Both the position numbers and the translations under genes were made by a program. A stretch of DNA of 32,512 bases from Microbacteriaceae bacterium UBA963 (GTDB lineage Bacteria > Actinomycetota > Actinomycetes > Actinomycetales > Microbacteriaceae). Where the stretch lies: positions 1 through 32,512 of the forward strand of contig DBCH01000070.1 in NCBI GenBank assembly GCA_002292955.1, read 5' to 3'. The first letter of the stretch is position 1; each line of letters starts with the position of its first letter. Positions 31,287-32,512 of the stretch are shown here, piece by piece. The notes under the pieces are model-generated. The model saw only the letters and a list, made by a program, of their open reading frames with translations. It ran no database searches and had not been told where the DNA came from.

Positions 31287-32378
31287 ATGGCCACCCCCTC
31301 TCTCGGAACCGTTCTTGTGACCGGTGGAGCGGGGTTCATCGGGTGCGCTCTGTCTCAGGCGCTTGCCGAATCCGCTGACCGCTGGGTGGTCATGGATTAC
31401 ATGCACCCTCAGGTGCACGCGACATCGGGCAAGCCCGACGCCCTTCACGCGTCGGCCGAGTTGATTGTGGGCGACGTCACCTCGGCGGCTGACTGGGACC
31501 GGGTGCTTGCCAGCGTGCGGCCGGATACGGTCTTTCACCTCGCGGCCGAAACGGGAACCGCGCAGTCGTTGCACGAGGCGAGCCGACACTCACGGGTCAA
31601 CGTTGTGGGCACCACTGAGATGACCGATGCTTTTGGGCGGGCGGAACTGATTCCCGGCAACTTCTACCTGAGCAGTTCGAGGGCCGTTTACGGTGAGGGA
31701 ACCTGGCAGGGTGCTGACGGCACCACCTTCAATCCCGGCCAGCGCACACACGCACAGCTCGACGCGGGTGAGTGGAACTTTGCCGGCGCCACCGCTCTCG
31801 CGAGCACTGCGGTCGATACCCTGCCGATGCCCACCAGTGTGTATGGAGCCACCAAACTCGCTCAAGAGCACATTCTTCGCGCATGGGTGAACGCGCACGA
31901 TACCCACCTCACGATTCTTCGCCTGCAGAATGTTTACGGTCCCGGGCAATCACTCATCAACTCGTACACGGGCATTGTTTCGCTCTTCTCGCAGTGGGCC
32001 AGGGAGGGCAAGCAGATCCCGGTCTACGAAGACGGCGACATCGTGCGGGACTTCGTGTTCATCGATGACGTTGTCTCCGCCTTCGTGGCGGCTACGCGTC
32101 GGTCGCCCGAAAAAGATGAGGCTCCCTTCGACGTGGGATCGGGCGAGGCATCGACGATTCTGCAGGCTGCCCAATTTATTGCTCAGTACTATTCCGCTCC
32201 CGCCCCGTCGGTGAACGGCGCCTATCGCGACGGCGATGTGCGACACGCGTCGTGCTCAATCAGCCGAACCGTGACTTCGCTCGGCTGGAAACCTGAGTGG
32301 ACAGTGGAGCGTGGCCTGGCGGCTCTTCAGGTCTGGATCAACGCGCAAATCGACGCCGGCAAACCCGCGGTTGGATAG
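31287..32378 (+). CDS. NAD-dependent epimerase/dehydratase (extended SDR)
   Basis: A 363-residue sugar-nucleotide-modifying enzyme. The Rossmann motif TGGAGFIG lies at 12-19. LIVGDVTS and FHLAAETGTAQS follow. The catalytic set is SSSRAVYGEG and the YxxxK pair in SVYGATK. RLQNVYGPGQ and RDFVFIDDV are typical of UDP-glucose/dTDP-sugar epimerases and dehydratases. The exact substrate is not readable. ATG 31287 is chosen; an extension to 31194 would lie inside the upstream gene. It is followed closely by the start of another membrane protein. Confidence 0.9.
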   Translation: MATPSLGTVLVTGGAGFIGCALSQALAESADRWVVMDYMHPQVHATSGKPDALHASAELIVGDVTSAADWDRVLASVRPDTVFHLAAETGTAQSLHEASRHSRVNVVGTTEMTDAFGRAELIPGNFYLSSSRAVYGEGTWQGADGTTFNPGQRTHAQLDAGEWNFAGATALASTAVDTLPMPTSVYGATKLAQEHILRAWVNAHDTHLTILRLQNVYGPGQSLINSYTGIVSLFSQWAREGKQIPVYEDGDIVRDFVFIDDVVSAFVAATRRSPEKDEAPFDVGSGEASTILQAAQFIAQYYSAPAPSVNGAYRDGDVRHASCSISRTVTSLGWKPEWTVERGLAALQVWINAQIDAGKPAVG

Positions 32379-32385
32379 CCCGGCC

Positions 32386-32512
32386 GTGGCAGAATCCGCC
32401 GAGGTCAATCGCCAGTCACAGCGGGGCCTGGGATTCATTCTCGTCGCAACGGTTGCCTCGGGAGTTGCGGGCTATCTCGTCATGTGGCTGGTCTACCGCG
32501 TCTCCGGATCGG
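32386..32512 (+). CDS. 5' end of a membrane protein, possibly a flippase (partial)
   Basis: A frame from GTG 32386 runs off the window. It reads a polar start, then a hydrophobic segment GLGFILVATVASGVAGYLVM followed by WLVYRVSGS. This is like the first helix of oligosaccharide flippases or other polytopic membrane proteins. TTG 32371 is an alternative start that would overlap the epimerase stop. No good ribosome binding site is visible. The context with an acyltransferase and a sugar epimerase fits polysaccharide export, but 42 residues do not prove it. Confidence 0.55.
   Translation, partial: MAESAEVNRQSQRGLGFILVATVASGVAGYLVMWLVYRVSGS

Overview
The window looks like chromosome of a high-GC actinobacterium, most likely family Microbacteriaceae. 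The lineage markers are a SenX3/RegX3-type phosphate system next to phosphoglycerate mutase and PhoU, a CarD regulator followed by a fused IspD-IspF enzyme, a WhiB1/WblE-type iron-sulfur regulator facing a PdtaS-type kinase, a SigR/SigH-RsrA redox switch, and the actinobacterial E2-E1 fusion Kgd. The family assignment is inference from gene content and order. No rRNA, tRNA, CRISPR array, insertion sequence or prophage was seen, and no gap between genes exceeds 300 bases.

Layout. 1-4.4 kb: end of an unidentified gene, a methyltransferase, gpmA, then phoU divergent from senX3-regX3. 4.4-6.8 kb: a lipoprotein, then carD and ispDF. 6.8-10.4 kb: an accessory-looking block with an Rv3235-family protein, a protein with a duplicated beta-rich domain, a BldC-like small DNA-binding protein, and a two-gene CpaB/CpaE-like operon without other Tad pilus genes. 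10.4-14.5 kb: a membrane-anchored esterase divergent from pdtaS, then whiB1 with a strong terminator, a four-helix membrane protein and a Bcp peroxiredoxin. 14.5-17.9 kb: aroA-rsgA divergent from sigR-rsrA. 18-22.8 kb: a tocopherol-cyclase-family protein and kgd. 22.8-25.4 kb: two tandem CNNM/CorC membrane proteins behind a short putative leader peptide. 25.4-30 kb: an Old Yellow Enzyme divergent from nnrD, a GT87-like membrane protein and metX. 30-32.5 kb: a membrane acyltransferase, a sugar-nucleotide epimerase and the start of a further membrane protein, probably the edge of a surface-glycan locus.

Regulation is the most informative layer. Many genes have a -10-like TANNNT hexamer 6 to 8 bases before the start codon, as expected for leaderless transcripts. 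Two divergent gene pairs have -10 boxes that overlap on the same TA step. The sigma factor gene has a perfect GGAAT-N18-GTT promoter before a long start and a leaderless-type promoter before a short start, which suggests two protein isoforms as in Streptomyces SigR. The CNNM operon has the best -10 box noticed in the window, placed to start a transcript on a 25-codon frame beginning M-D-D-P-P, a composition reminiscent of the magnesium-sensing MgtL leader. These are sequence-based hypotheses.
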